Source: Chitinophaga pinensis
Lineage (GTDB): Bacteria; Bacteroidota; Bacteroidia; Flavobacteriales_D; Crocinitomicaceae
Length of the DNA: 64,000 nucleotides
Assembly: GCA_943324745.2 (NCBI GenBank)
Contig: CALPMT020000011.1
Coordinates: forward strand, 38,971 to 102,970
Reading direction: 5' to 3'
The notes beneath the pieces were generated by a model. It saw only the letters and a list, made by a program, of their open reading frames with translations, was not told the DNA's origin and did no database searches. The translations under genes were made by a program, and so were the position numbers. Numbering within the stretch: the stretch's first letter is position 1; each line of letters starts with the position of its first letter. Positions 63,341 through 64,000 of this stretch are shown here, in pieces.

Positions 63341-64000
63341 TTTCCGCAGAGAATCAAGAGAATTCTGACTAGGTTGACACAATTTTTGAGGTCGCAGAGT
63401 TTTTCTTCCTTTGGCATGAAAAAGCAAATTGTTTTTGACATAGTCAAAAAATTCTCTGCGATCTCGAAAACGTTATTTCGTCCAAAAAAATCTCTATTTA
63501 ACTCTGCGCTAATAAAAAAACTTCGTAACCTTTGTGAAAATCTCAGAGGATTTATGTTGAAATTTCACCACTAGGTACTCCAAGTAAACTATGCTCATTA
63601 AGAAAGTTTCCGCAGAGAATCAAGAGAATTGTGACAAGGTTGACTCAATTTTTGAGGACGCAGAGTTTTTCTACCTTTGGCATGAAAAAGCAAATTGTTT
63701 TTGACATAGTCAAAAAATTCTCTGCGATCTCGAAAACGTTATTTCGTCAAAAAAATCTCTATTTACCTCTGCGCTAATAAAAAAACTCCGTGAACTTTGT
63801 GAAAATCTACGAGGATTTATGTTGAAATTTCACCACTAGATACTCCAAGTAAACTATGCTCATTAAGAAAGTTTCCGCAGAGGACTCAAGAGGTATGTGA
63901 CAGGGTTGACACAATTTTTGAGGACGCAGAGTTTTTCTACCTTTGGCATGAAAAAGCAAATTGTTTTTGACATAGTCAAAAAATTCTCTGCGATCTCGAA
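63341..64000 (+). repeat. Tandem array of about 265-bp units, running off the window
   Basis: Units start at 63341, 63607 and 63872 (the last cut by the window end), over 90 percent alike by eye. Each contains the hairpin TTTTTGAC-ATA-GTCAAAAA (first at 63432-63450) inside a GCAGAG ... CTCTGC inverted pair, and CTTTGTGAAAATCT further on. A 66-codon frame inside is not protein-like. The 145 bases before the array (63196-63340) show no gene. Confidence 0.85.

Noticed and set aside
63374..63574. 66-codon frame in the 265-bp array
   Set aside because: It lies within repeat DNA, has no homology I recognise and is disrupted in the next unit.

Overview
The window is AT-rich, densely coded bacterial DNA. 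Several features point to Bacteroidota, probably Flavobacteriales, possibly near Crocinitomicaceae. Gene starts are repeatedly preceded by the TAnnTTTG -7 box of this phylum, with a textbook TTTG-N19-TACTTTTG promoter in front of rpsP. One secreted protein carries a type IX secretion sorting domain. Many genes belong to families common in this phylum (DUF6428, DUF6132, DUF6814, GxxExxY, TIGR03643, extended S16). The genus call is an inference. I saw no tRNA, rRNA, CRISPR array or intact insertion sequence.

Layout. 0-3 kb: the 3' part of an arsenic-resistance operon (DUF6428, arsenate-reductase-like phosphatase, ArsO-like monooxygenase, aquaporin). 3.2-8.4 kb: a TetR-controlled export operon (ABC protein with a degenerate ATPase domain, HlyD adaptor, TolC channel). 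8.5-9.8 kb: a GxxExxY nuclease-like gene between two inverted arrays of short tandem repeats. 9.8-16.2 kb: queD diverging from a compact run (orphan DUF2281 antitoxin, RluA-type pseudouridine synthase, two envelope proteins, DUF1801, zinc-ribbon/helix-hairpin-helix protein). 16.2-24.7 kb: DUF6814 and MFS transporter, CCA-adding enzyme, pRiA4b ORF-3-like protein and methyltransferase, another repeat array, FKBP lipoprotein, serC-serA. 24.8-40.5 kb, mostly minus strand: a surface lipoprotein, rpsP-rimM-trmN6 with an unusual two-hairpin leader, pyrD-HMG-CoA lyase-DUF2807-two lipoproteins, an outer-membrane protein, TPR-phosphosulfolactate synthase-WD40, typA and a DEAD-box helicase.

40.7-50.2 kb holds a glycosyltransferase, an S41 peptidase and a light-repair island. 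The island has three different cryptochrome/photolyase proteins, a flavin reductase, a 45-residue DUF2256 protein (too small for most gene callers) and TIGR03643, packed with overlaps behind one promoter region that contains a long palindrome. 50.3-59.8 kb is a mixed region; its most distinctive element is an AAA/DUF4143 ATPase preceded by five tandem 23-bp operator-like repeats. 60-63 kb: dnaA, an IMPACT-family protein and an M42-like aminopeptidase. The window ends in a KilA-N gene fragment and a tandem array of about 265-bp units that runs off the edge.

Most of the window is ordinary core genome. The parts that deserve attention are the repeat-nested GxxExxY locus, the photolyase island with its palindrome, the DUF4143 operator array, the rpsP leader hairpins and the catalytically degenerate ABC exporter.
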